Assembly (NCBI RefSeq): GCF_002270355.1
Contig: NZ_NJFZ01000020.1
Coordinates: 39-64,038 of the forward strand
Length of the DNA stretch: 64,000 bases
From: Flectobacillus sp. BAB-3569
Lineage (GTDB): Bacteria > Bacteroidota > Bacteroidia > Cytophagales > Spirosomataceae
Direction: 5' to 3'
Below, one piece after another: positions 48,415 through 58,049 of the stretch. Positions within the stretch are counted from its first letter, which is position 1. Each line of letters begins with the position of its first letter. A program made the position numbers and the translations under genes. The notes under the pieces were generated by a model. The model was given only the letters and a program-made list of their open reading frames with translations, had not been told where the DNA came from and did no database searches.

Positions 48415-49611
48415 CTAAAGATAAACTATCAAACCAATCGCTAAACCTCCTAAGAAAATATAAAAGCTTGGTATTTTTGTAAATCTAATAATTAAAAGTG
48501 TTACCAAGATTGTACCTATGCCAAGCCAGTCTTTCTGAACTAAGATAGGTTCTAAGAAGGAAACTGCTGCGCCCAAGGTGAGACCAACAGAAGCAGAGTT
48601 AATCCCATCCAAAGAAGCTCTAATAGCCCTAAACTGCTTTAATTGTCCCCAGATTCGGTAAACAAAGAATATCAAAAAAGTCCCAGGAAGAAAAATACCT
48701 GCTGCTCCAACCGCACTTCCAAGTAATTGCTGTCCGATACCATGCCCTTTCATCGCAAGTGTCCCAAGATAAGAAGTGAAAGCGAACACAGGCCCTGGCA
48801 ACGCTTGTGACAGAGCCATACCGGTAAGAAAATCATCACTACGAATCAACTCTTTAAACTCTACAAATTCTGTAAAAAGCATTGGTGCTAGCACCTGTCC
48901 TCCGCCAAATACAAGGCTTCCATTTCGATAAAAGTTTTCGAATAATAAAAGAGGCATTGAATCTGTAAAATGCCCCAGCAAGGCTAAAAACACCAGAAAT
49001 CCCCAAAACAGATTGAAATTCGCCCAAGGAATTATCATGCGATGCTTATTCTGACGAGGATGATCTTTGTAATTAAAAGAAGTAATGGTACCGCTTACAA
49101 TGAGTGCAATAGGACAAACCCAAGGAGATTGGAAATAAAAGGCAAATGCCGCCACTAGAACCATGAGAACATAGTTAGAGGTATTTTTCAACACTAATTT
49201 TCCTAACAAAATCCCAGAGTGGATAATAAAGGCAATACCAATAGGTTGAATAAATCGTACAATTTCGCGATTTTCGAGATAGGTCATTCCGAAAGCTGCC
49301 ATCGTCATAATGGTAACTGCTGGAGCAATCCACAAAAATAAGGTTAGGTAAGCTAAGTTCGGACCTCCTAGTTTATATCCAACCGCAATAAGCGTCTGTG
49401 TAGAGCTGGGGCCAGGTAAAAACGAGCACAACGCTTGAATTTCTAACAGTTCCTCCTCGGTTAGGTACTTTTTCTTATGTACCAATCGATTAATGAACAT
49501 AGCGAGATGCACCTGTGGACCACCAAAAGTTGTAAAGGCTAAGACAAGAACGTCTTTTAAGAAATCATAATGCTTAGAAAGTTTCATCAGATGCAAGTAA
49601 GAATGCCCCAA
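48415..49611 (-). CDS. chrA: Chromate transporter, ChrA family
   Basis: A 398-residue inner-membrane protein with two CHR domains in tandem and about ten membrane segments. The family motifs appear twice: FGGPQVHLAMF and ALCSFLPGPSSTQ in the first half, FGGGQVLAPML and SQALPGPVFAFTSYLG in the second. ChrA exports chromate using the proton gradient. The frame starts at ATG 49611; ATG 49587 (MKLSKHYDF) is an equally good start. No chrB is nearby. Confidence 0.92.
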   Translation of the reverse strand: MGHSYLHLMKLSKHYDFLKDVLVLAFTTFGGPQVHLAMFINRLVHKKKYLTEEELLEIQALCSFLPGPSSTQTLIAVGYKLGGPNLAYLTLFLWIAPAVTIMTMAAFGMTYLENREIVRFIQPIGIAFIIHSGILLGKLVLKNTSNYVLMVLVAAFAFYFQSPWVCPIALIVSGTITSFNYKDHPRQNKHRMIIPWANFNLFWGFLVFLALLGHFTDSMPLLLFENFYRNGSLVFGGGQVLAPMLFTEFVEFKELIRSDDFLTGMALSQALPGPVFAFTSYLGTLAMKGHGIGQQLLGSAVGAAGIFLPGTFLIFFVYRIWGQLKQFRAIRASLDGINSASVGLTLGAAVSFLEPILVQKDWLGIGTILVTLLIIRFTKIPSFYIFLGGLAIGLIVYL

Positions 49612-49645
49612 AAGTACATTCTTTCCAACGGCGTTTAATAATGTA

Positions 49646-49685
49646 AAGCGTTTGAGAAAAAGAACCCACTCATTCTCAAACGCTT
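49646..49685 (-). terminator. Hairpin after the 2OG oxygenase gene
   Basis: AAGCGTTTGAGAA (49646-49658) is exactly complementary to TTCTCAAACGCTT (49673-49685). A T-rich stretch (TTTACATTATT) follows on the minus strand. It is probably the terminator of the gene ending at 49757. Confidence 0.7.
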
Positions 49686-49756
49686 CGCTAAATTCTTAAA
49701 TTTGTTTTGATTAAACAAGTCAAAGACAAACCTAAGTAGGCATAAAGTACTAAAAT

Positions 49757-50734
49757 TTATTTTTTTAATCCCAATTCGATCAGACGCTCGTTCAAAAAAT
49801 CCCCTGCTGTCATATCTACATATAATTTAGGATTCTCAGCATTTACGCAAGAGTCTAAACAGGTTAAATCCATCTCAGAACGTGGGTGCATAAAGAACGG
49901 TATAGAAAAACGTGATGTGCAAAGTTTTTCCTTCGGCGGATTTACCACACGGTGAATCGTAGATTTAAGTTTATGGTTCGTCAAACGATCGAGCATATCA
50001 CCTACATTCACAATAACATATTCTGGAAGTGAGGTAATAGGAATCCAAACACCGTCACGACGTAAAACCTCCAACCCTTCAGCAGAAGCACCCATCAGTA
50101 GCGTAATCAAATTAATATCGCCGTGAGCAGCCGCACGAACAGCGCCTTCTGGCATATCATCTGGATTGAGGATAGGAAAATAATGAATTGCTCTTAAGAT
50201 AGAATTACCATGCCTTACCTTGTCTTCAAAATAATCTTCTGGCAATTCTAAGTAAATCGCAATAGCACGAAGCAAGTTTTTACCCGCTACCTGAAGCGTA
50301 TTGTAAGCCTCCACAGTGTATTGCTCAAATTCAGGTTGTTCTGAAGGAAAAACATTGTCAGGGTATTCAGCCCAAATAGGGTCGCCATCATCAATCTTAG
50401 GCTGACCGATATGGTAAAACTCTTTCAGGTCAGCTACTTTAAAACCTTTTGCTGTTTCTTTTCCTTTCGCTACGTAACCTCTTTGCCCAGCAATACCCGG
50501 AACTACATATTTAAACTTTAATTCGTCGTCAGAATAAAAGAACTTTTGAACTACCTCATAAAGTTTAGCAGTAAGTTCGTCTGTTAAACCATGATTTTTG
50601 ATGGCAACAAAACCAATATTATTAAATGCTGAGCCTAATTCTTGAACAAATTTGGCTCTACGCTCTGCATCTCCCGAAAGGAAGTCTGCAAGGTCAAGCG
50701 ATGGAATTGTGTCGAGAAGTGTTTCTGAATTCAT
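49757..50734 (-). CDS. 2-oxoglutarate/Fe(II) oxygenase, isopenicillin-N-synthase family
   Basis: A 325-residue cytoplasmic oxygenase. The N-terminal DIOX_N part (IPSLDLADFLSGDAERRAKFVQ, residues about 9-30) is followed by the jelly-roll core with the iron triad: His and Asp in AAHGDINLITLLM, then His in KSTIHRVVNPP, and Arg in TSRFSIPFF for 2-oxoglutarate. Members oxidise small molecules; the substrate cannot be told. Confidence 0.9.
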   Translation of the reverse strand: MNSETLLDTIPSLDLADFLSGDAERRAKFVQELGSAFNNIGFVAIKNHGLTDELTAKLYEVVQKFFYSDDELKFKYVVPGIAGQRGYVAKGKETAKGFKVADLKEFYHIGQPKIDDGDPIWAEYPDNVFPSEQPEFEQYTVEAYNTLQVAGKNLLRAIAIYLELPEDYFEDKVRHGNSILRAIHYFPILNPDDMPEGAVRAAAHGDINLITLLMGASAEGLEVLRRDGVWIPITSLPEYVIVNVGDMLDRLTNHKLKSTIHRVVNPPKEKLCTSRFSIPFFMHPRSEMDLTCLDSCVNAENPKLYVDMTAGDFLNERLIELGLKK

Positions 50735-50756
50735 AACTTACATAAGTTTTATGATG

Positions 50757-50792
50757 AAAAATCCCCATCCTTGATAAAACAAAAATGGGGAT
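50757..50792 (-). terminator. Terminator of the superoxide dismutase gene
   Basis: ATCCCCAT (50761-50768) is complementary to ATGGGGAT (50785-50792). On the minus strand it lies beyond the stop at 50827 and is followed by five T. Confidence 0.8.
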
Positions 50793-50826
50793 ACAAAGGT
50801 CTCACTAAGTTGGAATTTAACAAAAC

Positions 50827-51576
50827 CTATTTCAAAGCATTTTCAAAATTTTTAGAGACTTCGTCCCAATTTACTACATTCCAGAACGCAGTTACATAGT
50901 CAGCACGTTTATTTTGGTACTTCAAATAGTAGGCATGCTCCCATACATCAAGTCCCAAGATAGGCTGTCCTTTTTTCTCAGCAACGTCCATTAAAGGATT
51001 GTCTTGGTTTGGTGTTGATGAAATCACCAATTTTTTATCCTGAACAATCAACCAAGCCCAACCTGAACCAAAACGAGTAGTTGCCGCTTTGCCAAATTCT
51101 TCTTTAAATTTATCAAACGAACCAAAAGTTGATTCTATAGCTTTGGCTAAATCACCCTTTGGAGCGCCTCCTCCCTTTGGAGAAAGAACATTCCAGAAAA
51201 ATGTGTGATTCCAGTGGCCTCCGCCGTTGTTACGGATAGCAACAGGCTGTTTACCGGCATCTTTGATCAGCTCTAATAATGTTAGTTTCTCAGCTGGAGT
51301 ACCTGCAACTGCTTTATTCAAATTATCAACATAAGCCTTATGGTGACGACCATGGTGAATTTCCATGGTAAGCTTATCGATATTCGGTTCCAAGCTTTCG
51401 GGAGCGTAAGGAAGCGCTGCTAATGAATATGGAGCGGTTTCTAATGAAACTTGCTCAAGTGTCAAAGAAGGTAAAAACTGGTTGTAGTTAGATTTTCTAC
51501 CAAAACCCCATGATTTTAATCCTGACAAAGCAAAAGCAGAAGCAAATGCTGATTTTAAAAAGCTCTTACGGTTCAT
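50827..51576 (-). CDS. Superoxide dismutase (Fe/Mn), with export signal
   Basis: A 249-residue enzyme of which residues 1-45 are an N-terminal extension starting [19 protein letters not shown], which looks like a Sec- or Tat-type signal (RKSFLK resembles the twin-arginine motif, but with Lys in the second position). The Fe/Mn-SOD domain follows with metal ligands His74 (MEIHHGRHH), His124 (HWNHTFFW), and the Asp and His in [13 protein letters not shown]. The exact metal cannot be decided. Confidence 0.93.
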   Translation of the reverse strand: MNRKSFLKSAFASAFALSGLKSWGFGRKSNYNQFLPSLTLEQVSLETAPYSLAALPYAPESLEPNIDKLTMEIHHGRHHKAYVDNLNKAVAGTPAEKLTLLELIKDAGKQPVAIRNNGGGHWNHTFFWNVLSPKGGGAPKGDLAKAIESTFGSFDKFKEEFGKAATTRFGSGWAWLIVQDKKLVISSTPNQDNPLMDVAEKKGQPILGLDVWEHAYYLKYQNKRADYVTAFWNVVNWDEVSKNFENALK

Positions 51577-51638
51577 AAGTATATATAAGTTTAAGTATTC
51601 TTGTACTCAGTAAAACGGGTAACATACCCTAAACATTG

Positions 51639-52256
51639 TTACTCATAAGCAATGCGACTGACGATACTACGACCAAGTGTAATCTCATCGGCATACTCCA
51701 AATCACCCCCAATTGGGATACCTCTTGCGATGGTTGTTATTTTGACACCAAATGGCTTAATTCGTTTAGTCAAATAAAAAGCGGTTGTATCTCCTTCCAT
51801 CGTAGGACTGAGCCCGAGGATAATTTCTGTGATGGGATTCTCCGTATTTTGAGACGTTGTTATTCTGTTTATCAAAGACTCGATTTTCAAATCTGCGGGA
51901 CCTACACCCTCTAGTGGAGAGATAATACCTCCTAGTACATGATATAAACCTCTGTATTGGGAAGTATTTTCGATGGCTAGTACGTCACGAGCATCTTCGA
52001 CTACGCAAATTAGTGAAGCTTCTCGCTTTTGATTAGCACAGATTCCACAAATTTCGGTATCTGAAATATTATGACATTGTTCGCAATAACGAATCTGTGT
52101 ACGCATCGCAACGATAGCCTCCGCTAGTTTTAACGTATGCTTTTCATCTCGTTTAAGCAAATGCAAAGCCATACGCAGAGCGGATTTTTTACCTATGCCC
52201 GGCAACTTGGCTATTTCGTCAATAGCCTGTTCAATTAATTTGGATGGATAATTCAA
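51639..52256 (-). CDS. recR: Recombination mediator protein
   Basis: A 205-residue protein for RecFOR-dependent repair. It has the N-terminal helix-hairpin-helix (LIEQAIDEIAKLPGIGKKSALRMA), a four-cysteine zinc finger (CEQCHNISDTEICGIC) and a Toprim domain (CVVEDARDVLAIENT, then GIISPLEGVGP). The TTG start at 52256 (MNYPSKLIEQ) fits homologues; an upstream in-frame TTG at 52268 is a possible alternative. There is no ATG. Confidence 0.93.
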   Translation of the reverse strand: MNYPSKLIEQAIDEIAKLPGIGKKSALRMALHLLKRDEKHTLKLAEAIVAMRTQIRYCEQCHNISDTEICGICANQKREASLICVVEDARDVLAIENTSQYRGLYHVLGGIISPLEGVGPADLKIESLINRITTSQNTENPITEIILGLSPTMEGDTTAFYLTKRIKPFGVKITTIARGIPIGGDLEYADEITLGRSIVSRIAYE

Positions 52257-52294
52257 CGTGGTAAGCAATTAATAAGGACAAGCAGCAGTCAATA

Positions 52295-52576
52295 TTACAT
52301 GACCTCAGCAGAAAGACCTCTGCGACAAATATCATTGCGCATTGGGGCTAATTCATCAAAAGAACCTTTTTTTACAGAACATTTACCCTTGAAGTGAATC
52401 AAGATAGTACACTGTTCTGCTTGTTCTGGGGTGTGTCCACAAACGTCAATCAACGTTTCGATAACATAATCAAACGTGTTGACATCATCATTGAAGACTA
52501 CTAAGTCATATTGGTCGGTATCTTTGACATCGTCCAGTACATCTACTTCTTCTTCAAATTGTTCAAATGGGCGCAT
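52295..52576 (-). CDS. clpS: Clp protease adaptor ClpS
   Basis: A 93-residue adaptor that delivers N-degron substrates to ClpAP. It contains YDLVVFNDDVNTFDYVIETLIDVCGHTPEQAEQ, with the conserved FNDD-x-N-x3-YV patch that binds the N-end residue, and a C-terminal part GKCSVKKGSFDELAPMRNDICRRGL. The N-terminal tail is acidic. It is the gene upstream of recR with 38 bases between. Confidence 0.94.
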   Translation of the reverse strand: MRPFEQFEEEVDVLDDVKDTDQYDLVVFNDDVNTFDYVIETLIDVCGHTPEQAEQCTILIHFKGKCSVKKGSFDELAPMRNDICRRGLSAEVM

Positions 52577-52774
52577 CTGTGAAATATTTATTATTTTTAA
52601 CTTATTGGATTATAACGCATTAATAATGAGCTTAGAAATATATTCTTCGCTCTATTAGCAAATTTAACAAAAAATATCAATTTTGCCTTTCATTTTTGAT
52701 ACAAAGGGAGTATTATTTTCTTATTATCAACCACCCAATTAAAGCATTTACTTATCAACTCAACCTTAAAAATT

Positions 52775-54220
52775 ATGAGCACAGGTTTGGCCTTTGGCAT
52801 ATTGGCAGTTTACTTCTTACTTCTAATCGTTGTTGCACACTTTACGTCAAAAGGAGCAGATACAAATACCTTTTTTACGGCTAATAAACAATCTCCTTGG
52901 TGGCTAGTTGCCTTTGGTATGATTGGAACATCTATTTCGGGTGTTACGTTCATTTCTGTGCCAGGAGATGTCGGAAAAGTTTCACTTTCCTATTATCAAA
53001 TCATTTTAGGAAATCTCGTTGGATACTTTGTCATCGCAACGGTATTGCTTCCTCTCTACTATAAATTGAATCTAATTTCTATTTATACCTATTTAGAAAA
53101 ACGCTTTGGTTTTTGGTCATATAAAACGGGTTCAGCATTCTTTCTACTAGCACGTACTTTGGGCTCCGCAGCACGTTTATTTTTGGCGGTACAAGTATTA
53201 CAGTTAGCGATATTCGACAATTGGCATGTTCCTTTTGCCGTATCAGCATTGGTTACCATCTCCCTAATATGGGTATATACCTACAAAGGTGGTGTCAAAA
53301 CGATTATTGTAACAGATACCTTACAAACATTCTTCTTATTGACCGCTTTAGCCTTAACGATTATCTTAATCAACGATAAATTAGGGTTAAGTTTCTCAGG
53401 AATGATTTCAACGATTCAGGAGAGTAAATATTCAAAAATGTTTTTCTTTGATGATTTCTCTTACAAACATCATTTTGTTAAAGATTTTATCTCTGGTGCC
53501 TTTATTGCCATCGTAATGACAGGACTCGATCAAGATCTTATGCAAAAAAATCTTACTTGCAAAAACATTGGAGAAGCGCAAAAGAATATGTTTTGGTTTT
53601 GCTGTACGTTTGCCGTAGTAACGTTAATGTTTATCGCTTTAGGAGCATTGTTGTATATCTATGCAGATAAAATTGGGTTTGCTATCCCTACCAAAACCGA
53701 CCAGTTGTATCCAATGTTGGCATTGGATGGACATTTTGGAACCGTAGCCGCTATCACATTTTTACTAGGAATCACAGCAGCTACTTATGCAAGTTCTGAT
53801 TCGGCGCTTACGGCATTGACAACTGCCTTTTGCATTGACTTTATGCATATCGAAAAATTTGAGGAGTCACAACGTACAAAAATCAAGCATTATGTACATA
53901 TAGGCTTTTCAGCTTTGTTCTTTGTTGTAATTATGATTTTCTATGCTTTTAGTGAGCAGTCTATCGTTTCAGCAGTATTTAATATCGCTGGATACACTTA
54001 TGGCCCGTTGTTAGGCTTATTTTCATTTGGTTTGTTTACAAAGACTCCTGTAAAAGACAAGTTTGTTCCCTATTTGTGTGTTGCATCTCCAATTCTGACG
54101 TACATAATTGATAGTAACTCACAAGCATGGTTGAATGGCTATCAATTCGGCTTTGAGAAGTTATTAGTTAACGGAGCTATTACCTTTATTGGATTGTGGT
54201 TGTTGAGAAAACCAGAATAA
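52775..54220 (+). CDS. Sodium:solute symporter family protein
   Basis: A 481-residue membrane protein of the SSS family with about 13 hydrophobic segments. The N-terminal QSPWWLVAFGMIGTSISGVTFISVPG matches the SSS signature region that binds Na+. The sequence also has VPFAVSALVTISLIWVYTYKGGVKTIIVTDT. The solute cannot be predicted. Confidence 0.92.
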   Translation: MSTGLAFGILAVYFLLLIVVAHFTSKGADTNTFFTANKQSPWWLVAFGMIGTSISGVTFISVPGDVGKVSLSYYQIILGNLVGYFVIATVLLPLYYKLNLISIYTYLEKRFGFWSYKTGSAFFLLARTLGSAARLFLAVQVLQLAIFDNWHVPFAVSALVTISLIWVYTYKGGVKTIIVTDTLQTFFLLTALALTIILINDKLGLSFSGMISTIQESKYSKMFFFDDFSYKHHFVKDFISGAFIAIVMTGLDQDLMQKNLTCKNIGEAQKNMFWFCCTFAVVTLMFIALGALLYIYADKIGFAIPTKTDQLYPMLALDGHFGTVAAITFLLGITAATYASSDSALTALTTAFCIDFMHIEKFEESQRTKIKHYVHIGFSALFFVVIMIFYAFSEQSIVSAVFNIAGYTYGPLLGLFSFGLFTKTPVKDKFVPYLCVASPILTYIIDSNSQAWLNGYQFGFEKLLVNGAITFIGLWLLRKPE

Positions 54221-54230
54221 GTATTAGTGC

Positions 54231-54259
54231 TGAATTGTGAGTTGTGAATTGTGAATTAG
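54231..54259. repeat. Short GTGAATT tandem repeat
   Basis: TGAATTGTGAGTTGTGAATT followed by GTGAATTAG shows three to four imperfect copies of GTGAATT. Similar degenerate text is near 58780 and 60060. Confidence 0.5.
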
Positions 54260-54386
54260 TAACGTACGAAGAATTCTCAACAATTGAGATTTGGGGATTT
54301 CTGATTTCGGAAATTAATTAAAAGGAATATATTTTCTAAAAAAATAGCGAATCACCATTCCGAAAATCCATATCCGATATTTCAAT

Positions 54387-54424
54387 AAAAAAAGGCTAAC
54401 TCATTACTGAGTTAGCCTTTTTTT
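54387..54424. terminator. Bidirectional terminator between symporter and lolA-like genes
   Basis: AAAAAAAGGCTAACTCA (54387-54403) is complementary to 54408-54424, giving a 17-bp stem with a 4-base loop. It separates two convergent genes. Confidence 0.95.
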
Positions 54425-54435
54425 ATGTCTATTAT

Positions 54436-55067
54436 CTAGCGAAGGTCGTTAATCTCTACACCAGGATATTTCGATTTGTCGAAAGAAAAGAATTTGTCAT
54501 CAACATTTGTATTAGGATTAAATTTAATCACATTGAATGTTTGACGCTTTCCACTCTTGTCAATGATTGTCCAACCACCAACGGATTTGTCTGCTTTATT
54601 TACTTTAATTTTTACCTTCGAAACTTGACCACCCTTTTTTTCAGGAGAAAGCTCTACTAGTTCAAAAGTATTGGCACCTTCTTTAGTCTCACCTGCAAAA
54701 GTATACTTGTATCCTTTTTTATCGAAAGAATAAACTTTTGCTGGATTCAAGTCATTTTCGCTTGGTTCGTATTCGGAGATATTTACTTCGTTAGTCTCCT
54801 TAATATAAGTTGCAACGTCTTTGCCGTTATTAAATAATTCCTGACCAGCTAGTTTTAGACGATACTTTTGGCCTTTTACCGTAATATCGCCTTTTAGCAA
54901 TTGCTTACTACCGTCAGCTCCGTAAGTAAATGTAGCGCTAAACGACTTCATCGACTTATATTTTTTTGCATAGCATCAATGATTGCGCCAGCTTTTGAGT
55001 CTTGTGCATAGGCACCAGATAGGTTTACAGCCACCGCAAACGTGATAATCGAAATCAACTTTTTCAT
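54436..55067 (-). pseudogene. LolA-family lipoprotein carrier protein, frameshifted
   Basis: A signal peptide is encoded from ATG 55067 (MKKLISIITFAVAVNLSGAYA), followed by DSKAGAIIDAMQKN and a stop. The mature part is in the next frame from MKSFSATFTY (54951). One extra base in the seven-T run at 54961-54967 joins them as AMQKKYKSMKSFSATF, giving 210 residues. The fold is the LolA-type half-barrel (LKLAGQELFNNGKDVATYI, then TFNVIKFNPNTNVDDKFF). LolA carries lipoproteins across the periplasm to the outer membrane. Confidence 0.88.
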
Positions 55068-55280
55068 TATATCTAGTTATGAGTATTATTATACGTATTG
55101 ACAAAGTTAAGGATAAATGGTTTGAATTTTTGAGGAAAAAAATCAAAACTCGATAAAAATAGCCTGTTTTTCTTTTAAAAATCCAATAATCATTGTCGCT
55201 ATAACGTAATTAGTCCAAGAAACTGATATAAAAACTCTCGAAAGTGCCAACAAGTTCATTTATCAATGAAGGATTCCTTT

Positions 55281-55288
55281 TATCTTTG
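55281..55288 (+). promoter_or_regulatory. Candidate -7 box (TATCTTTG) for yfhO
   Basis: TATCTTTG fits TAnnTTTG and lies 56 bases before the ATG at 55345. No TTG lies at the right distance. Confidence 0.4.
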
Positions 55289-55344
55289 TTTCATAGCAGA
55301 TAAGATATGTATTCATTAAATCAAGAAAATCTTAATCACAAAAC

Positions 55345-57789
55345 ATGCAATTTTCATTCACAAAATTCCTTCCGCACGTTGTAGCGATTGTATTTTTTGC
55401 GGTATTGGCAGGGATTTACGCATCACCAGCCCTTAAAGGCAAAGTCATTCAGCAACATGATATTCAAATGGCTCAAGCAGCCGCTCACGAGTCTGTCGAG
55501 TTCAGAAAAACGACTGGTGAAGCCACTTGGTGGACTAACTCTATGTTTGGGGGTATGCCTACCTATATGATTTCGGCACAATACCCTAAAAGTATTACAA
55601 CCAAGATTGGTCAGTATGCCAATAATGCACTCCCTAGCCCTATCAACATGATATTCTTGAATATGCTTGGGATGTATATCTTCCTCATCATACTTGGTCT
55701 TAACAACTGGCTATCAGTTTTGGGAGCCATAGGCTATGCCTTGGGTACTTTTAATATGGTGATTATACCTGCAGGACATAACTCAAAAGCTTTAGCTCTT
55801 GCCTTTGCTCCTTTAGTATTAGCCGGGACAGTTCTTATCATGCGAGGCAAATACTGGATTGGTGCGGCGCTTACTGCCCTATTTATGGGATTGGAGCTAT
55901 ATGCCAACCACGTACAGATTACTTATTATCTATTCCTATCGTGGGGAATTTTAATAGTAGCAGAAGCCATCGAGAAAATCAAAGCGGGTCAAGTAAAACA
56001 ATTGGTTATTTCGCTCGCTATTTTGGCTGGTTCGCTAGGTGTTGGTGCAGCAAACCACGCTATGCGTTTATGGAGTAACCTTGAATATTCGAAAGAAACA
56101 ATTCGTGGCAAATCAGAATTAACATCAAATAAGCAGTCAAATGGTGGTTTGGACAAAGATTATGCTTTTGACTGGAGTTATGGTATAGGTGAAACAGGAA
56201 CGTTACTTATTCCAAATTTTAGAGGTGGGGCTTCAGGTGGTTCACTTGGTGGCAACAAATCTGAAACATACAAAGTACTTATTGATAACGGACAACCAGA
56301 AGAAGTAGCACTTGGATTTTCAGAAAGAAGTGTAGCTTACTGGGGCGATCAGAGCTTTGTAGGTGGACCTGCATACGCTGGTGCAGTAATATGCTTTTTG
56401 TTCTTGCTAGGATGCTTTGTAGTAAGAGGTTCATTGAAATACTGGCTAATTGGCACTACGGTTTTATATATTGTATTGTCATGGGGTAAAAACTTCTTCT
56501 TTAATGATTTGATGTTTGATTACTTCCCGATGTTCAATAAATTTAGAGCAGTGACTATGATTCTTTGTCTTGTACAATTCTCATTGGTTACCATGGCAGT
56601 ATTAGCCATCAAACGTATCGTTGAAGAAAAGTTAACATTTGAACAAATTAAGCAAGATTTGCTTATCAGCTTTGGTTTGACAGCAGGGTTCTCATTAATC
56701 CTAGCTTTACTTCCTGATTTGTTTTTCAATTTCCGTTCTCCAAACGACTCTACCTTCCAGTTATCAGGCAATCAGTCTTTCGACACACAAATCCTTAATG
56801 CCATTGTAAAAGATAGAGCTTCGTTGTTGCGCGCAGATGCTTTCCGCACATTTATCTACATTACGATTACTGCTGCGGCAATTTGGGCATTTGCCAAAGG
56901 AAAAATCAAAGAATCAGTATTATATCCCGTTTTGATTTTATTAGTAACGCTTGACTTGTTTTCAGTTGACAAACGCTATTTCAACAATGATTCATTTATC
57001 GACAAAGCAGCAGTTGAAGAAAATACAGCCCCTTCGCCAATTGATGCAGAAATTATGAAAGACAAAGGCATTTATAAAGTAATTGACCTTTCAACAAACT
57101 TTGTGGGTGATGCCAAAATGTCGTATTATCACCAATCATTGGGTGGTTATCATGGAGCAAAATTGCGTAGATACCAAGAATTAGTGGAGCATCATCTTTC
57201 TAAAAATCCGTTGAATCTTCAGGTATTAAATATGCTCAATGCGAAGTATGTAGTGGTTCCAGGTGCTCAAGGTACACCAGCTGTGCAATTAAATCCTGAA
57301 GCTTGTGGAAATGCTTGGTTTGTACAAGAAATCAAAATGGTACCTACCGCTGATGAAGAAATCAATGCACTAACCAACTTTAACCCTAAAAAGACAGCGG
57401 TTGTTGACCAACGTTTCAAAGCGGAATTAGGTAACTTGTCAGTGATTAAAACTGATTCTGTTAATAATAAAATTACTCTTACCAACTATAAGCCAAACCA
57501 TTTGACTTATAGCTCAAACGCAAGTTCAGAACAATTAGCAGTTTTCTCTGAAATCTTCTACCGTGGTAACCAAGATTGGAAAGCTTACATCGACGGACAA
57601 TACAAACCACATTTACGTGCAGACTACGTATTGAGAGCATTAGTTGTTCCAGAAGGAAAACACACCATCGAGTTTAAATTTGAACCAGAAGTAATAGCAA
57701 AAGGCTCAAAAATTGACTTTGTTGCTTCGTTCTTTTTAGTTGGCTTGTTGGGATTGGCTATTTTCTTCGAAGTAAAAAAGAAAAAGTAA
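55345..57789 (+). CDS. YfhO family membrane protein
   Basis: An 814-residue protein with about twelve membrane segments plus a C-terminal periplasmic part (about residues 560-780, with YRGNQDWKAYIDGQYKPHL and VPEGKHTIEFKFEP). It belongs to the YfhO family, related to glycosyltransferases of the GT-C fold; in Firmicutes YfhO glycosylates lipoteichoic acid. In Bacteroidota the substrate is unknown. The N-terminal GGMPTYMISAQYPKS is a family feature. Confidence 0.9.
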   Translation: MQFSFTKFLPHVVAIVFFAVLAGIYASPALKGKVIQQHDIQMAQAAAHESVEFRKTTGEATWWTNSMFGGMPTYMISAQYPKSITTKIGQYANNALPSPINMIFLNMLGMYIFLIILGLNNWLSVLGAIGYALGTFNMVIIPAGHNSKALALAFAPLVLAGTVLIMRGKYWIGAALTALFMGLELYANHVQITYYLFLSWGILIVAEAIEKIKAGQVKQLVISLAILAGSLGVGAANHAMRLWSNLEYSKETIRGKSELTSNKQSNGGLDKDYAFDWSYGIGETGTLLIPNFRGGASGGSLGGNKSETYKVLIDNGQPEEVALGFSERSVAYWGDQSFVGGPAYAGAVICFLFLLGCFVVRGSLKYWLIGTTVLYIVLSWGKNFFFNDLMFDYFPMFNKFRAVTMILCLVQFSLVTMAVLAIKRIVEEKLTFEQIKQDLLISFGLTAGFSLILALLPDLFFNFRSPNDSTFQLSGNQSFDTQILNAIVKDRASLLRADAFRTFIYITITAAAIWAFAKGKIKESVLYPVLILLVTLDLFSVDKRYFNNDSFIDKAAVEENTAPSPIDAEIMKDKGIYKVIDLSTNFVGDAKMSYYHQSLGGYHGAKLRRYQELVEHHLSKNPLNLQVLNMLNAKYVVVPGAQGTPAVQLNPEACGNAWFVQEIKMVPTADEEINALTNFNPKKTAVVDQRFKAELGNLSVIKTDSVNNKITLTNYKPNHLTYSSNASSEQLAVFSEIFYRGNQDWKAYIDGQYKPHLRADYVLRALVVPEGKHTIEFKFEPEVIAKGSKIDFVASFFLVGLLGLAIFFEVKKKK

Positions 57790-57834
57790 TTTGATTATAG
57801 GTTAAAACTTATTTGCACAAATACTCAGTGCTTT

Positions 57835-57870
57835 TGGGCTTGCAACATGATGTTGCAAGCCCATTTTTTA
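57835..57870 (+). terminator. Terminator of yfhO
   Basis: TGGGCTTGCAACAT (57835-57848) is exactly complementary to 57850-57863, followed by TTTTTTA. Confidence 0.92.
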
Positions 57871-57981
57871 TATATTATAAAAAGGATATATTTTTCAGTA
57901 TTTCCGAAATCAGAAATCTCAAATCCGCAATTGAATGAAAGTTTCCCTCCTTGTCAGGTCATAATATTCAGAATTGAGTAT

Positions 57982-57989
57982 TACATTTG
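57982..57989 (+). promoter_or_regulatory. Candidate -7 box (TACATTTG) for the DUF1080 gene
   Basis: TACATTTG fits TAnnTTTG and lies 60 bases before the ATG at 58050. No matching TTG is seen. Confidence 0.4.
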
Positions 57990-58049
57990 TTTTTGTAAAT
58001 GATTGTACAATTTCCCCAATCAGCCCATTTTCTAAATTCCCTTTATTAC

